From assembly GCF_010747415.1 (NCBI RefSeq), contig NZ_JAAGNZ010000001.1, positions 1,674,001-1,738,000 on the forward strand: a DNA stretch of 64,000 bases. Direction: 5' to 3'. Of this stretch, positions 7,537-15,907 are shown piece after piece; the first letter of the stretch is position 1; each line of letters starts with the position of its first letter. The position numbers and the translations under genes are program-made. The stretch is from Spirosoma agri (GTDB lineage Bacteria; Bacteroidota; Bacteroidia; Cytophagales; Spirosomataceae). The notes under the pieces are model-generated. The model saw only the letters and a program-made list of their open reading frames with translations, did not search any database and was not told where the DNA came from.

Positions 7537-8562
7537 TTAAGCAAGTTTAGTACGAACGCGTTCGAGCAGGGTTTTTGTAGCGCGGATGCCTTCGTTGGTA
7601 GGTAGGTAGCCGCCGTCTGGCTTGTACATGGCCATGATGCCTCCTTCATATTCGATGCCGACGTATCCGGTAAAACCAGCGTCTTTTATGATTTTGAACA
7701 TCTGCATGAAATCGGTTTCGGTCTCGTTGCCATTCGCGTCGAACTTATGCGTTTTGGCGCTGATCCCTTTGGCGTAGGGCATCATCTTCTTCACCCCCTC
7801 GTAGCGATCGTATTCCTTGATGCATTTGGTACCCATAATGCCCTTGATATCGTTCGTTTCGGGTTTGCTGCGTTGGGTGCAGAAGTTACCAAAATCGGGT
7901 AATACGCCTGCATTGGGCATATTGACCTGCTTCATGATACCAATCAACCAGTCAACGTTGGTTGAATTGCCAAAGTGATTTTCGACAATTACGTTCATCG
8001 TCGACTTGGCCGCGTATTCCAGTAATTTATGGTAACCGTCGGCGGCTGCTTTAGCCGCTTCGTCAGCCGGATCATCGGCTACGCCCGTCATAGCTTTGGT
8101 GGTATCGCCCAGATTGACGCGAATGGCCGTACAACCCAAAAACTTGGCAGCATCGACCCAGGGATAGTGCGCTTCAACGGCCTGGTTGCGTTTGGCCGTA
8201 TCCAGATCGGCAATGTTCGCTCCATCAACCATGACAAGGTTGTTTTTCATGCCGAGGTCGTCGGTTCGCTGTTTGAGTTCTTTCAGGTACGTCTGGTCGG
8301 TGTGCTTATCGTTGAAGAACATGGACACGTATTCGAGCACGTTGACGCCGAACTCATTTTTGGTTCTGGCCGGAAAGTCCATGTTGGTCATTTTGCCGGA
8401 TAGTAGTTCGCCCGCGAACGAGAACTCGGCCATCGAGATGTCGAATGAAAATTTCTTAGGTGCCATTTCAGCCAGTAACTCAGTTGAAAAAGTGGAGGCC
8501 AGCCCCATGCCAGCGGCTGTCAGACCGAGTTGGTTTAGGAAGGTGCGACGAGATTGTGTCAT
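7537..8562 (-). CDS. Sugar phosphate isomerase/epimerase family protein, Tat signal
   Basis: 341 residues. The N-terminus is a Tat-type signal (SRRTFLNQLGLTAAGMGLA) and the rest is an AP-endonuclease-2-like TIM barrel. Characteristic acidic and His segments are VIVENHFGNS, GVLPDFGNF and YVGIEYEGG, which supply the divalent-metal ligands of this superfamily. Members isomerise or epimerise sugars, keto-sugars or inositols. An exported member beside a ThuA-like protein and a quinoprotein-type dehydrogenase suggests extracytoplasmic oxidation and conversion of a sugar, which is inference. Palindromic elements lie on both sides (7451-7531 and 8578-8607). Confidence 0.88.
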   Translation of the reverse strand: MTQSRRTFLNQLGLTAAGMGLASTFSTELLAEMAPKKFSFDISMAEFSFAGELLSGKMTNMDFPARTKNEFGVNVLEYVSMFFNDKHTDQTYLKELKQRTDDLGMKNNLVMVDGANIADLDTAKRNQAVEAHYPWVDAAKFLGCTAIRVNLGDTTKAMTGVADDPADEAAKAAADGYHKLLEYAAKSTMNVIVENHFGNSTNVDWLIGIMKQVNMPNAGVLPDFGNFCTQRSKPETNDIKGIMGTKCIKEYDRYEGVKKMMPYAKGISAKTHKFDANGNETETDFMQMFKIIKDAGFTGYVGIEYEGGIMAMYKPDGGYLPTNEGIRATKTLLERVRTKLA

Positions 8563-8577
8563 GATGGATTAGAAAAA

Positions 8578-8607
8578 CCCTCTCCACCAGGGAGAGGGGC
8601 GGGGTGA
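8578..8607. repeat. G-rich palindromic repeat, short copy
   Basis: The hairpin CCCTCTCC (8578-8585) / GGAGAGGG (8591-8598) is followed by CGGGGTGA. The block GGGAGAGGGG...CGGGGTGA recurs at 55584-55603 inside a larger palindrome, so this is one member of a dispersed repeat family. It lies in the 47-nt gap between two genes of the same operon. Confidence 0.7.
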
Positions 8608-8609
8608 AA

Positions 8610-11411
8610 TCAGTTGGAAAATTGAACGGTAACCGGTACGAACAATGGTGCTTTACCCGCTTTTTCGTTCTGAAAAACGAAGTACACATCATGTTGGCCG
8701 GTAATGGGTTTGATGGTTACCTTCGCCATACTGGGTTTGAACATATCGGCAGAATCTTTACTTTCGCTGGGTACAATGTCGTCGGTTTGTCCCAGCAACT
8801 GGCCTGTTGGCGAATCAGCGCGAATTTCGATACGCCCGCCAACGGCAGAGAGTTGCGCTTTGGGAACCGCTACGGCAAACTCCATGGTACGGATTCCCGT
8901 CAGATCAAGTTTGTTGAACTGAACGTGCGTGCCAGCCGCCATCACAATAACTAGCGGGTAGGGCTGAGTACCCATTTTAAATAGTGTTATTCCTTTGGAT
9001 TGAACATTGCTGGTACCCATAGCTACCAGCGGATTCCGCAAAACGACCGCCTGTTCGTTCGTTTGCGCGGGGAGTCCGTTCGCTCCTCTGTCCTTGTACG
9101 ATGCCTGTAAAACCAGATCGCCCTGTTTATCTTTCTCGGGTGTGTAAATTCCTTGTGTCGGTAGGGTTGGGCTGGCGATTTTTTTGTCCGAGAGGGTAAG
9201 AATATACTTGACAATCTCGCCCGCGTCGGGTGAACTGAGTTGCGGATGGGCCGTCATGATGGCGTCGCCCCATACACCGCCACCGCCTTTTATGATCTTG
9301 TTCGACAGACTGGCCACGGCGTTTGCGTCACTTTTATAGCGTTTTGCCACGTCGATAAAGGAAGGTCCAACCGACTTTTTGTCCGTAAAATGACACGCTT
9401 TACAGTCACTTTTATCCATTAATATCTTTCCTGTACCGAGATAGGTCGCTTCCGAAAATTTATGACCGGATGCGGCTTCGCTCGTATTCTGCGCGCTGGC
9501 TTCGTCCTGGTAGTTAGCCCGCACCAAGACCTGTCTGGCCGCAATACGCCCATTGGCCAAACTACCATCTTCCTTATCCGTTACATTGACCTGGTAGGCA
9601 ATCGGTTCACCGGGAAAGTAGAAGCTTTTGTTGCCTTTCTGCACGTTGAGCGTAACGACGGGCGGTTGATTCCCTGCCATGATGTCTACCTCCCGCGAGT
9701 CACTCAGTCCATGTGCGTCCGTTACGGTCAGAATCGCTTTGTACTGGCCTGGTTTTTGAAACGTGAACGTTGGATTGGGTTCGGTTAGAACCGTTGGCTG
9801 ACCCGCTGTTGGGCCACTGCCCGTACGGCTAAAAATTTTCCATTGGTAGGTCATGGCGTCGCCGTCAAAATCTTTTGTACCTGTCGATGAGAGGTTTACT
9901 TTCAGCGGAACAGCACCTGCTTTCTGGCTGGACGCAATCTGTACCATTGGTTTGCGGTTTCCGGCATTAAACTCGATTTTTACCAGTCGCGAGTCGTCAT
10001 TTTTGAGGAACCAACCCGTACCGTATTCAAGCACGTAGAGGTCGCCATTCGGCCCGAATGCCATATCGATTGGGTGGCTAAACGGCATATTGGGTAGGAA
10101 GCGTTCCATGTTGGTCATGTCACCTTTGCTATCAAAATTAACGGCCAGAATCATGTCGCGCATCCATTCGTACATGAACACTTTGCCGTTGTAATAGTCT
10201 GGAAAAGGCCGCTTTGCTCCGTTGAAGTCGTCTTTGTAATACGTCGGCCCCGCCATCGCGCTGCGGCCTCCACTGCCCATCAGCGGGAATTTCTTCGTCT
10301 CGGCAGCCGTGTAGGCGATCAGCGCAGGCATGGCAGGAGGGAGGCTCTGCAAGCCCGTATTGTTGGGTGAATTGTTGACCGGGTGAGCCGGATCAAATTT
10401 GGCCCCAGACTTGTTCGTCGAAAAATCAAGATCGTTGTAGGCTTTGTTATCGCCCACGAAGTAAGGCCAGCCGAAATTGCCGGGTTTTTTGGCCTGATTG
10501 TATTCGTCTTCGGCGGTTGGACCAACGCCCACCGAATCCGTTCCCGCATCAGGGCCAACATCACCCCAATACACGAATCCGGTTCGTTTGTCGACTGAGA
10601 TCCGGTACGGGTTGCGGTGGCCCATTGTGTAAATTTCCGGGCGGGTTTTAGGTGTTCCTTTCGGGAATAGATTGCCTTCCGGGATGGTATACGTTCCGTC
10701 GGGTTCGGGGTGAATGCGCAGAATTTTACCGCGCAGGTCGTTCGTGTTGGCCGATGACTTCTGAGCATCCCAGGGACCACGGTCGGGTCGCTCGTCGATG
10801 GGTGCGTACAAGGTGGCGCGGGGGCTGGTGTTATCGCCGGTCGACAGGTAGAGATTGCCATCCCGATCCCAATCAATCGAGCCACCCGTATGACAGCACT
10901 GTTCGCGCTGGGTGACTACGTCCAGCAAGACTTTTTTGGAGGAGAGAACCAGCTCATCGCCCCGAAGTTCGTAACGGGTCAGAATGTTCTTTTGCTCATC
11001 GCCTGCTGGCGAATAATACAGGTAAACCCAATGGTTTTTGGCAAAGTTAGGATCAATATTGACGCCCAGCAGGCCATCTTCAGCTTCGGTTTCGTGGCCT
11101 TCCTTATCTTTATACTTCGTACTGACCGGAATGGTGGCGATCGTTTTAAGCTGCTTGGTCGTTGGCGAATACAGGCGGACATCGCCGTGACGCTCGACGA
11201 GCAACACCCGTTCATCGGGCAGAATGGCCATCTCGAGCGGCTCGTTGAGTTTTTCGGCCAATACGACTTTCGTAAATCGATTCTCGTCGGGTAACTTGCC
11301 GTCATCCAGCAGTGGTTTGGCCGAATAAGCCCAGAGCCCAATAGTGCCGATGCTCAGGATTGCTACCAGTTGGTAAGGTTTGACTGTGAAGTAACTGCGT
11401 TTCATTATCAA
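8610..11411 (-). CDS. Quinoprotein-type sugar dehydrogenase / PKD / cytochrome c / CBM6-like fusion
   Basis: 933 residues with an N-terminal anchor or signal (about 14-32). Domains in order: a glucose/sorbosone dehydrogenase beta-propeller (about 45-470, with CCHTGGSIDWDRDG and MGHRNPYRIS typical of the family), a PKD domain (about 495-590), a cytochrome c domain with heme motif C670-K-A-C673-H674, and a C-terminal CBM6-like beta-sandwich (about 745-933). The propeller would oxidise a sugar using a quinone cofactor and pass electrons to the fused heme, while the CBM-like domain may hold polysaccharide. This architecture is common in Bacteroidota. The substrate is unknown. A second ATG lies at 11405 (MKRSYF). 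The gene is first in its operon and diverges from a NrtR/AraR-like regulator. Confidence 0.9.
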   Translation of the reverse strand: MIMKRSYFTVKPYQLVAILSIGTIGLWAYSAKPLLDDGKLPDENRFTKVVLAEKLNEPLEMAILPDERVLLVERHGDVRLYSPTTKQLKTIATIPVSTKYKDKEGHETEAEDGLLGVNIDPNFAKNHWVYLYYSPAGDEQKNILTRYELRGDELVLSSKKVLLDVVTQREQCCHTGGSIDWDRDGNLYLSTGDNTSPRATLYAPIDERPDRGPWDAQKSSANTNDLRGKILRIHPEPDGTYTIPEGNLFPKGTPKTRPEIYTMGHRNPYRISVDKRTGFVYWGDVGPDAGTDSVGVGPTAEDEYNQAKKPGNFGWPYFVGDNKAYNDLDFSTNKSGAKFDPAHPVNNSPNNTGLQSLPPAMPALIAYTAAETKKFPLMGSGGRSAMAGPTYYKDDFNGAKRPFPDYYNGKVFMYEWMRDMILAVNFDSKGDMTNMERFLPNMPFSHPIDMAFGPNGDLYVLEYGTGWFLKNDDSRLVKIEFNAGNRKPMVQIASSQKAGAVPLKVNLSSTGTKDFDGDAMTYQWKIFSRTGSGPTAGQPTVLTEPNPTFTFQKPGQYKAILTVTDAHGLSDSREVDIMAGNQPPVVTLNVQKGNKSFYFPGEPIAYQVNVTDKEDGSLANGRIAARQVLVRANYQDEASAQNTSEAASGHKFSEATYLGTGKILMDKSDCKACHFTDKKSVGPSFIDVAKRYKSDANAVASLSNKIIKGGGGVWGDAIMTAHPQLSSPDAGEIVKYILTLSDKKIASPTLPTQGIYTPEKDKQGDLVLQASYKDRGANGLPAQTNEQAVVLRNPLVAMGTSNVQSKGITLFKMGTQPYPLVIVMAAGTHVQFNKLDLTGIRTMEFAVAVPKAQLSAVGGRIEIRADSPTGQLLGQTDDIVPSESKDSADMFKPSMAKVTIKPITGQHDVYFVFQNEKAGKAPLFVPVTVQFSN

Positions 11412-11450
11412 TGCGTAGTTTCAACACAATAATACCATTTTTTGGCTTAA

Positions 11451-11467
11451 TGTGTATGTGATACACA
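11451..11467. promoter_or_regulatory. Candidate operator between sugar operon and its regulator
   Basis: TGTGTAT-GTG-ATACACA is a perfect 7-bp inverted repeat with a 3-nt spacer, in the 81-bp divergent gap. It is 26 nt upstream of the regulator start and 40 nt upstream of the dehydrogenase start. NrtR/AraR-type regulators bind such dyads in their own divergent promoters, so binding by the adjacent regulator is a reasonable inference. Confidence 0.55.
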
Positions 11468-11492
11468 CTATATATATTTTTAGTTTTTCGTT

Positions 11493-12266
11493 ATGGAGTA
11501 CAAAAAAAAGGTGCAGCAGCTGATTGTCGATCTAAAGACGAACTACCTGCTGTCGGTATCAATTGACTGTGTTATCTTCGGTTTTCACGCGGGCCAGTTG
11601 AAAGTGTTGTTGCTGCGCTGGAAGGAAACGGACGACTGGTGTTTGCCGGGGGGACGAATTTTACACGAGGAAAATATGGATGAGGCCGCCCATCGGAGCC
11701 TGCGCGAACGCACGGGTCTGCACGAGATATTTCTGCAGCAGTTTCATACTTTTGGCGACGTTCTGCGGTACAAGAATTTCAGCCAGCAGGAGACGTTGCT
11801 TAAACTGGGTTTGCCTGATGATGCGCTGCATGAGTTTATCAATCGGGATGTATCGGTCGGGTATTACGCGCTGGTTGAGTTTGCCGAAGTGACGCCCACC
11901 CCCGATTTTTTCACGGACGAATGTCGCTGGTGGGATGTCGATCAGATTCCGCTGCTGCTGTTCGATCATAACGACATGATTGTGCTGGCCCTGAAAACCC
12001 TTCGTCGTCAACTGACATACCAGCCTATTGGCTATAATCTGTTGCCTGACAAGTTTACGATGCCTGATTTACAACAGCTTTACGAAACGATTCTGGGGCA
12101 ATCGCTCGACCGCCGAAATTTTCAGAAGCGAATGCTGGGCTACGGCATTCTGGAACGGCTGGAAGAGCGAAAGACGGGTGGTGCCCACAAAGCACCGTAC
12201 CTCTACAGGTTCAATAAAGAGAACTACGAAAAAGCACTGGCCGACGAAATTCTGTTTGTGGGCTAA
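11493..12266 (+). CDS. NrtR/AraR-like regulator (degenerate Nudix domain + winged helix)
   Basis: 257 residues. The N-terminal Nudix-like domain (about 20-160) contains the Nudix box region GGRILHEENMDEAAHRSLRE followed by RTGL. Against the pattern Gx5Ex7REUxEExGU the RE is RS and the EE is ER, so the metal-binding glutamates are largely gone. The C-terminal part (about 170-250) is the winged-helix DNA-binding domain usual in this family (NFQKRMLGYGILERLEERKTGG). Nudix-like regulators without hydrolase activity are known in Bacteroidota, for example the arabinose regulator AraR. The gene is transcribed away from the sugar dehydrogenase operon and most likely controls it in response to a sugar or sugar nucleotide. 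Confidence 0.85.
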   Translation: MEYKKKVQQLIVDLKTNYLLSVSIDCVIFGFHAGQLKVLLLRWKETDDWCLPGGRILHEENMDEAAHRSLRERTGLHEIFLQQFHTFGDVLRYKNFSQQETLLKLGLPDDALHEFINRDVSVGYYALVEFAEVTPTPDFFTDECRWWDVDQIPLLLFDHNDMIVLALKTLRRQLTYQPIGYNLLPDKFTMPDLQQLYETILGQSLDRRNFQKRMLGYGILERLEERKTGGAHKAPYLYRFNKENYEKALADEILFVG

Positions 12267-12406
12267 CTGATCTGATTGTTGCAAAAGGCAAAAAGGCGTC
12301 ATGTGAGTTTAGTACATGTGATTCTTTTGACTAGTCTTGCTTTGAAAACACTATAAAAAGCCTGACCTAATCTTGACATTTACGACAGACACGACACGTC
12401 TATAAC

Positions 12407-12835
12407 ATGCAACCTAAGTACCTTTCTGTTATAATTTTGTCAGCTCTACTTTGTTTGGCAGGATGCGGTGAATACCATCATGTAGGTTCAATCATAGTGT
12501 CGTTCCCTGATCGGATTTCGGCGGAAAATAAAGCTTTGACCTGTTTACTGGATGACTATGATGATATGCCCGGTGACACGTTTAGGAAAGTGTCCTACAG
12601 CTATGTTAAGGATAAGCGTGTGATAAGAAATGCGATCTGGTACCACAAGAGGAATGCAAGATTAGCCATAGAATATGATATACACAGTGGCTATTGCTGT
12701 ATGTGGAAAGGGGTAACTAAGTCAAAACTAACCCAATTGGTAAAGATGGAGAAAGGAATATTGCAGGCTGATTCTCTGGCAGAACCCGATCCTGTTGGCT
12801 ATCGGGGAGATTTTTTAAAAACGAGTATAGAATGA
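12407..12835 (+). CDS. Lipoprotein of unknown function
   Basis: 142 residues with a lipoprotein signal (YLSVIILSALLCLAGC, lipobox Cys near residue 20). The mature part has no motif I recognise. It contains a Tyr-rich central region (VSYSYVKDKRVIRNAIWYHKRN) and a Cys-Cys pair (GYCCMWKG). The gene is richer in A+T than the sugar locus before it, and no partner gene is evident. It is accepted as a gene because of the clean signal peptide and stop-free frame. Function is unknown. Confidence 0.7.
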   Translation: MQPKYLSVIILSALLCLAGCGEYHHVGSIIVSFPDRISAENKALTCLLDDYDDMPGDTFRKVSYSYVKDKRVIRNAIWYHKRNARLAIEYDIHSGYCCMWKGVTKSKLTQLVKMEKGILQADSLAEPDPVGYRGDFLKTSIE

Positions 12836-13136
12836 AAATGCAGACGTATTGATTGTTGACTCTTCCCGACGGATTTTTTAGCAATATCAGGTCGGCTTCT
12901 CCTGAAAAAAGCTGAACGGTGACTGCTGCATGAGAAGATGTACGTTTCTTCGCTGAACTTAATCGCCTAAACAAAGCAGCGGAGAGAGATACGGTATCAA
13001 TCGACTTTTGCAATAGCAACCGACCTTTTGTCCACCCGAATTTGTTATGGCTGTATACTAGCTGCTATTACCAAACGTTTGCAAAAAACCTTCTAACGGT
13101 AGGATGGTTAACTAAGCCGCAACAGTACCTAACACA
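12836..13136. other. Gap without a recognised gene
   Basis: 301 nt between the lipoprotein and the THI5-like gene. I see no convincing coding frame, tRNA or riboswitch. In particular the conserved TPP-riboswitch segments are absent, although the downstream gene is thiamine-precursor-like. Confidence 0.6.
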
Positions 13137-14096
13137 ATGAATACACAGATTCGTGTGGCGCTTGATCGAACGCCTAACACCAACCACACCGGATTTTACG
13201 TTGCTCTGGCCAATGGATCCTATAAAGAGGCCGGGCTCGATGTTGAGTTTATTTCTCCGGATCAGGATGATTACCAGTTGATGCCCGCCCGTCGACTGGC
13301 ACAGAACAAGTGTGAATTAGCGATTACGCCCTCCGAAAGCGTGATCAGTTACCAGACCAATGGTACGCCCTTGATCGCCGTAGCAACCGTACTGGCCCGC
13401 GATATCAGCGCGATCGTGACCCTGCGGGATAGCGGCATTGAGCGACCACAGCAATTAGACGGAAAAGTGTATGCGTCGTATGGCGCGCGGTACGAGGAAG
13501 ATATTATTCGTCAGCTGATTCAGAACGACGAGGGACGGGGTCAATTCGTATCGCACAAATCGAGCTGGTCAGGTATCTGGAAATCCTTACTGACGCGTGA
13601 GGTCGATGCCGCTTGGTTCTGGCTAACCTGGGAAGGTGTCCGCGCTGATATTGAGGGTGTTGACCTGAACCAGTTTCTATTTGACGATTACGACATTCCG
13701 TATGGTTACAATCCATTGTTAACCGCTCATAAGGACTGGGTCGATACCAATCCGGATGCGTTACGCCGGTTTCTGAATGCAACCGCTGCCGGTTTTCGCT
13801 TTGCCGTCAAAAAACCTGACGAAGCGGCCCGTATGCTGATCAAAACGGCCAATCATCCGGCGCTAATCAGTAAAAACTTCGTAGAACAAAGCCAGCAAAT
13901 GGTCTCATGCTATTACCTGGACGGTGAAGGAAACTGGGGATACATGCACCGGAGTGTGTGGTTGTCCTTCGTGAACTGGATGATTCGCAACCGCATGCTA
14001 ACCGATCGAACCGGTGAACTGATTCAGCAAATGGACCCCGATACGCTGTTCACCAATGAGTTCCTGGAAAACGTTTCTGCAACTATTCGTCTTTGA
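13137..14096 (+). CDS. NMT1/THI5-like substrate-binding-fold protein without signal peptide
   Basis: 319 residues. The start is IRVALDRTPNTNHTGFYVALANGSYKEAGLDVEF, the usual opening of the NMT1/THI5 family of periplasmic-binding-protein folds that bind pyrimidine (HMP) or related ligands. It begins directly with the mature fold. No signal peptide is visible and no ABC permease or ATPase genes are adjacent. The yeast THI5 Cys-rich CCCFC motif is not present. Possible roles are a cytosolic pyrimidine-binding protein or an enzyme related to HMP synthesis. A normal ABC-transporter binding protein is unlikely without an export signal. Alternative starts upstream are not evident. The assignment to the fold is firm and the role is open. 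Confidence 0.8.
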   Translation: MNTQIRVALDRTPNTNHTGFYVALANGSYKEAGLDVEFISPDQDDYQLMPARRLAQNKCELAITPSESVISYQTNGTPLIAVATVLARDISAIVTLRDSGIERPQQLDGKVYASYGARYEEDIIRQLIQNDEGRGQFVSHKSSWSGIWKSLLTREVDAAWFWLTWEGVRADIEGVDLNQFLFDDYDIPYGYNPLLTAHKDWVDTNPDALRRFLNATAAGFRFAVKKPDEAARMLIKTANHPALISKNFVEQSQQMVSCYYLDGEGNWGYMHRSVWLSFVNWMIRNRMLTDRTGELIQQMDPDTLFTNEFLENVSATIRL

Positions 14097-14149
14097 CGTA
14101 GACCTCGTATGAGGATTCCGGCGCAGGGAAGTGCGCCGGAGATTATCCG

Positions 14150-15130
14150 TTAACCGCCAATGGTGGACATCGACTCAGTCACGGTATCGCGGCTTTGTTC
14201 AGCCTCAAAACCTGTAGCGGGCCGATGAGCGAATGCCTGCAGGAAAGCCGCCGTCAATTCATCGTCCGATGCACCGGCACGCAGTAAGGCGCGAACATCC
14301 AGCACGCCGTTATCGTACAGACACGTTTTGAGCGTTCCCTGCGCCGTTAACCGGATGCGGTTGCAGGTTCCGCAGAATGTCCGGCTGAAGGCGGCAATGA
14401 CGCCGAGCGTGCCCTGATGGCCCGGAACCTGATACGTTGCCGATGTTGAAAAAGGCGGGTCAGGTAATTTTTGCAAATCGGGATAATGAGCGCGAATTTC
14501 GTCTACGATCCGTCGATGTGTCCAATGCAACACAGGGTAGTGGCTACCCTCCCCGTTGAATGGCATTTCTTCGATAAACCGCACATCGACGGGGAGCGTC
14601 CGGGTCATGTCGACCAGCGGAATAATATCCTGCGTGTTCTGACCGTCCATGACAACCGCGTTGATTTTCGTTTGAATACCAGCCGTCAGCAGCGCATCGA
14701 GCGTATTCATGACCGCCGGTAACTCATCCCGACGGGTGATCTGCCGGAACCGTTCGCGATCCAGCGTATCCAGACTCAGGTTAACAGAGCGAACGCCAAG
14801 TGCGGCTAAATCGGCTACGTGTGGGGCCGTCAGCACGCCGTTCGTCGTTAGCGAAATATCATTAAGTCCATTGATTTCCGCCAGCCGGTGCAGAAAATCC
14901 ATTAAGCCTGTCCGCACGAACGGTTCTCCACCCGTAATGCGAACTTTCTGAACGCCCAGCCGTGCCAGCACACGGACAAGCCGCTCCATCTCTTCGTACG
15001 TAAGCAATTGATGCTTTGGTAGGTACTTGATACCTACTTCGGGCATGCAGTAAAAGCACCGCAGATTACAGCGGTCTGTAACAGCGAGCCTGAGGTAGGA
15101 GATGGGGCGGTTGTGATTGTCGTAAATCAT
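14150..15130 (-). CDS. moaA: GTP 3',8-cyclase MoaA (molybdenum cofactor step 1)
   Basis: A radical SAM enzyme that converts GTP to 3',8-cyclo-GTP. It has the N-terminal cluster motif CNLRCFYC just after LRLAVTDR, the SAM-binding GGEPF, and a C-terminal second cluster motif CGTCNRIRLT...KTC. It ends in STIGG, the Gly-Gly tail required for MoaA activity. ATG at 15130 (MIYDNHNRPISYLRL) is preferred to an ATG at 15151 because family members begin just before the P-I-S-Y-L-R segment. Other moa/moe genes are not in the window. A molybdoenzyme that would use the cofactor is encoded at 57-61 kb. Confidence 0.95.
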   Translation of the reverse strand: MIYDNHNRPISYLRLAVTDRCNLRCFYCMPEVGIKYLPKHQLLTYEEMERLVRVLARLGVQKVRITGGEPFVRTGLMDFLHRLAEINGLNDISLTTNGVLTAPHVADLAALGVRSVNLSLDTLDRERFRQITRRDELPAVMNTLDALLTAGIQTKINAVVMDGQNTQDIIPLVDMTRTLPVDVRFIEEMPFNGEGSHYPVLHWTHRRIVDEIRAHYPDLQKLPDPPFSTSATYQVPGHQGTLGVIAAFSRTFCGTCNRIRLTAQGTLKTCLYDNGVLDVRALLRAGASDDELTAAFLQAFAHRPATGFEAEQSRDTVTESMSTIGG

Positions 15131-15148
15131 ACAGATAATAGACCAACA

Positions 15149-15156
15149 CAAAAATA
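15149..15156 (-). promoter_or_regulatory. Candidate -7 element for moaA
   Basis: Read on the minus strand this is TATTTTTG, an exact TAnnTTTG match 18 nt upstream of the chosen moaA start. It leaves only a very short leader and supports the 15130 start over 15151. No -33 element is clear. Confidence 0.35.
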
Positions 15157-15337
15157 GCGGTTTTGATTACAGTGATTAGCCAACGACCATCGGTAATTTA
15201 TTGTATTACCAGCTTAGTCTTCCAGAGTAGGATAGCTGGTACGCATTTGCTTAACGGGTTGCCTTAACCAGGATTAAAATTTTAAGTAAAAATACAGGCC
15301 AACCGGACGAGAATAGGATTTGTTTGAATTTTAGTAT

Positions 15338-15345
15338 TATTTTTG
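15338..15345 (+). promoter_or_regulatory. Candidate -7 element for the 15368 gene
   Basis: TATTTTTG matches TAnnTTTG exactly, 22 nt before the GTG start. A TTTG occurs upstream but with shorter spacing than the usual 19 nt. Confidence 0.4.
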
Positions 15346-15367
15346 AGATAAAATTACGTCGAAGCTG

Positions 15368-15907
15368 GTGAAGAAAGTCGTTTCTATCGGTCTCTTTGTG
15401 CTACTCATCTACCACACGCTGGCCTATGTGCTGGCATGCGTGGGCGCATGGTGGCAGGCAGAGCACGACCTTTCTGAACGACTTTCGGTGTATCGGTCGG
15501 TTGATAGTATCGTTGAGTTTCAGATACCGCTCCGGGGGAAGCCGGATGAAAGTACGCTGGCTAATACGACCGCCGATGGATTTGCCTACCGGGGTCGTTA
15601 CTATAGCGTGGTCAGTCTGGAAATTCAGGGTGATACGCTGCATATTGCCGGCCTGGAGTCGGAAAGCCGGTCGTTCTGGCAAAGTGATCTACTATCGTTC
15701 CTGAATGATCATATTGCCGGCGCTACCGATTCGAACCGGAAGGCCAATCAATTACTGAAGTTCTTGTTGAAAGAGTACTCGCCCAATCCGCGAGCCGTTT
15801 TTTGTTTTCTCCCCCCAACCTGGCGTGAGTCCGTTCGCATCCCCGAAACTGCTTTTGTCGTTTTGGCGCGCGCGCTGCCCATTCATTCGCCCCCGCCCGA
15901 AGTCTGA
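15368..15907 (+). CDS. Membrane-anchored protein of unknown function
   Basis: 179 residues from a GTG start. The N-terminal hydrophobic segment (VVSIGLFVLLIYHTLAYVLACVGAWW) is a signal anchor or signal peptide. The rest is probably periplasmic, with no recognised motif, and ends in a Pro-rich tail (ALPIHSPPPEV). It is the first gene of a plus-strand run that continues with an outer-membrane barrel and a TonB receptor, so a supporting role for that outer-membrane system is possible but only inferred from position. Confidence 0.7.
   Translation: MKKVVSIGLFVLLIYHTLAYVLACVGAWWQAEHDLSERLSVYRSVDSIVEFQIPLRGKPDESTLANTTADGFAYRGRYYSVVSLEIQGDTLHIAGLESESRSFWQSDLLSFLNDHIAGATDSNRKANQLLKFLLKEYSPNPRAVFCFLPPTWRESVRIPETAFVVLARALPIHSPPPEV

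Noticed and set aside
11493..12266. Active Nudix hydrolase
   Set aside because: The Nudix box has lost key acidic residues and there is a C-terminal winged-helix domain, so a regulator is more likely.
12836..13136. TPP riboswitch upstream of the THI5-like gene
   Set aside because: The conserved TPP aptamer segments are not present in the gap.
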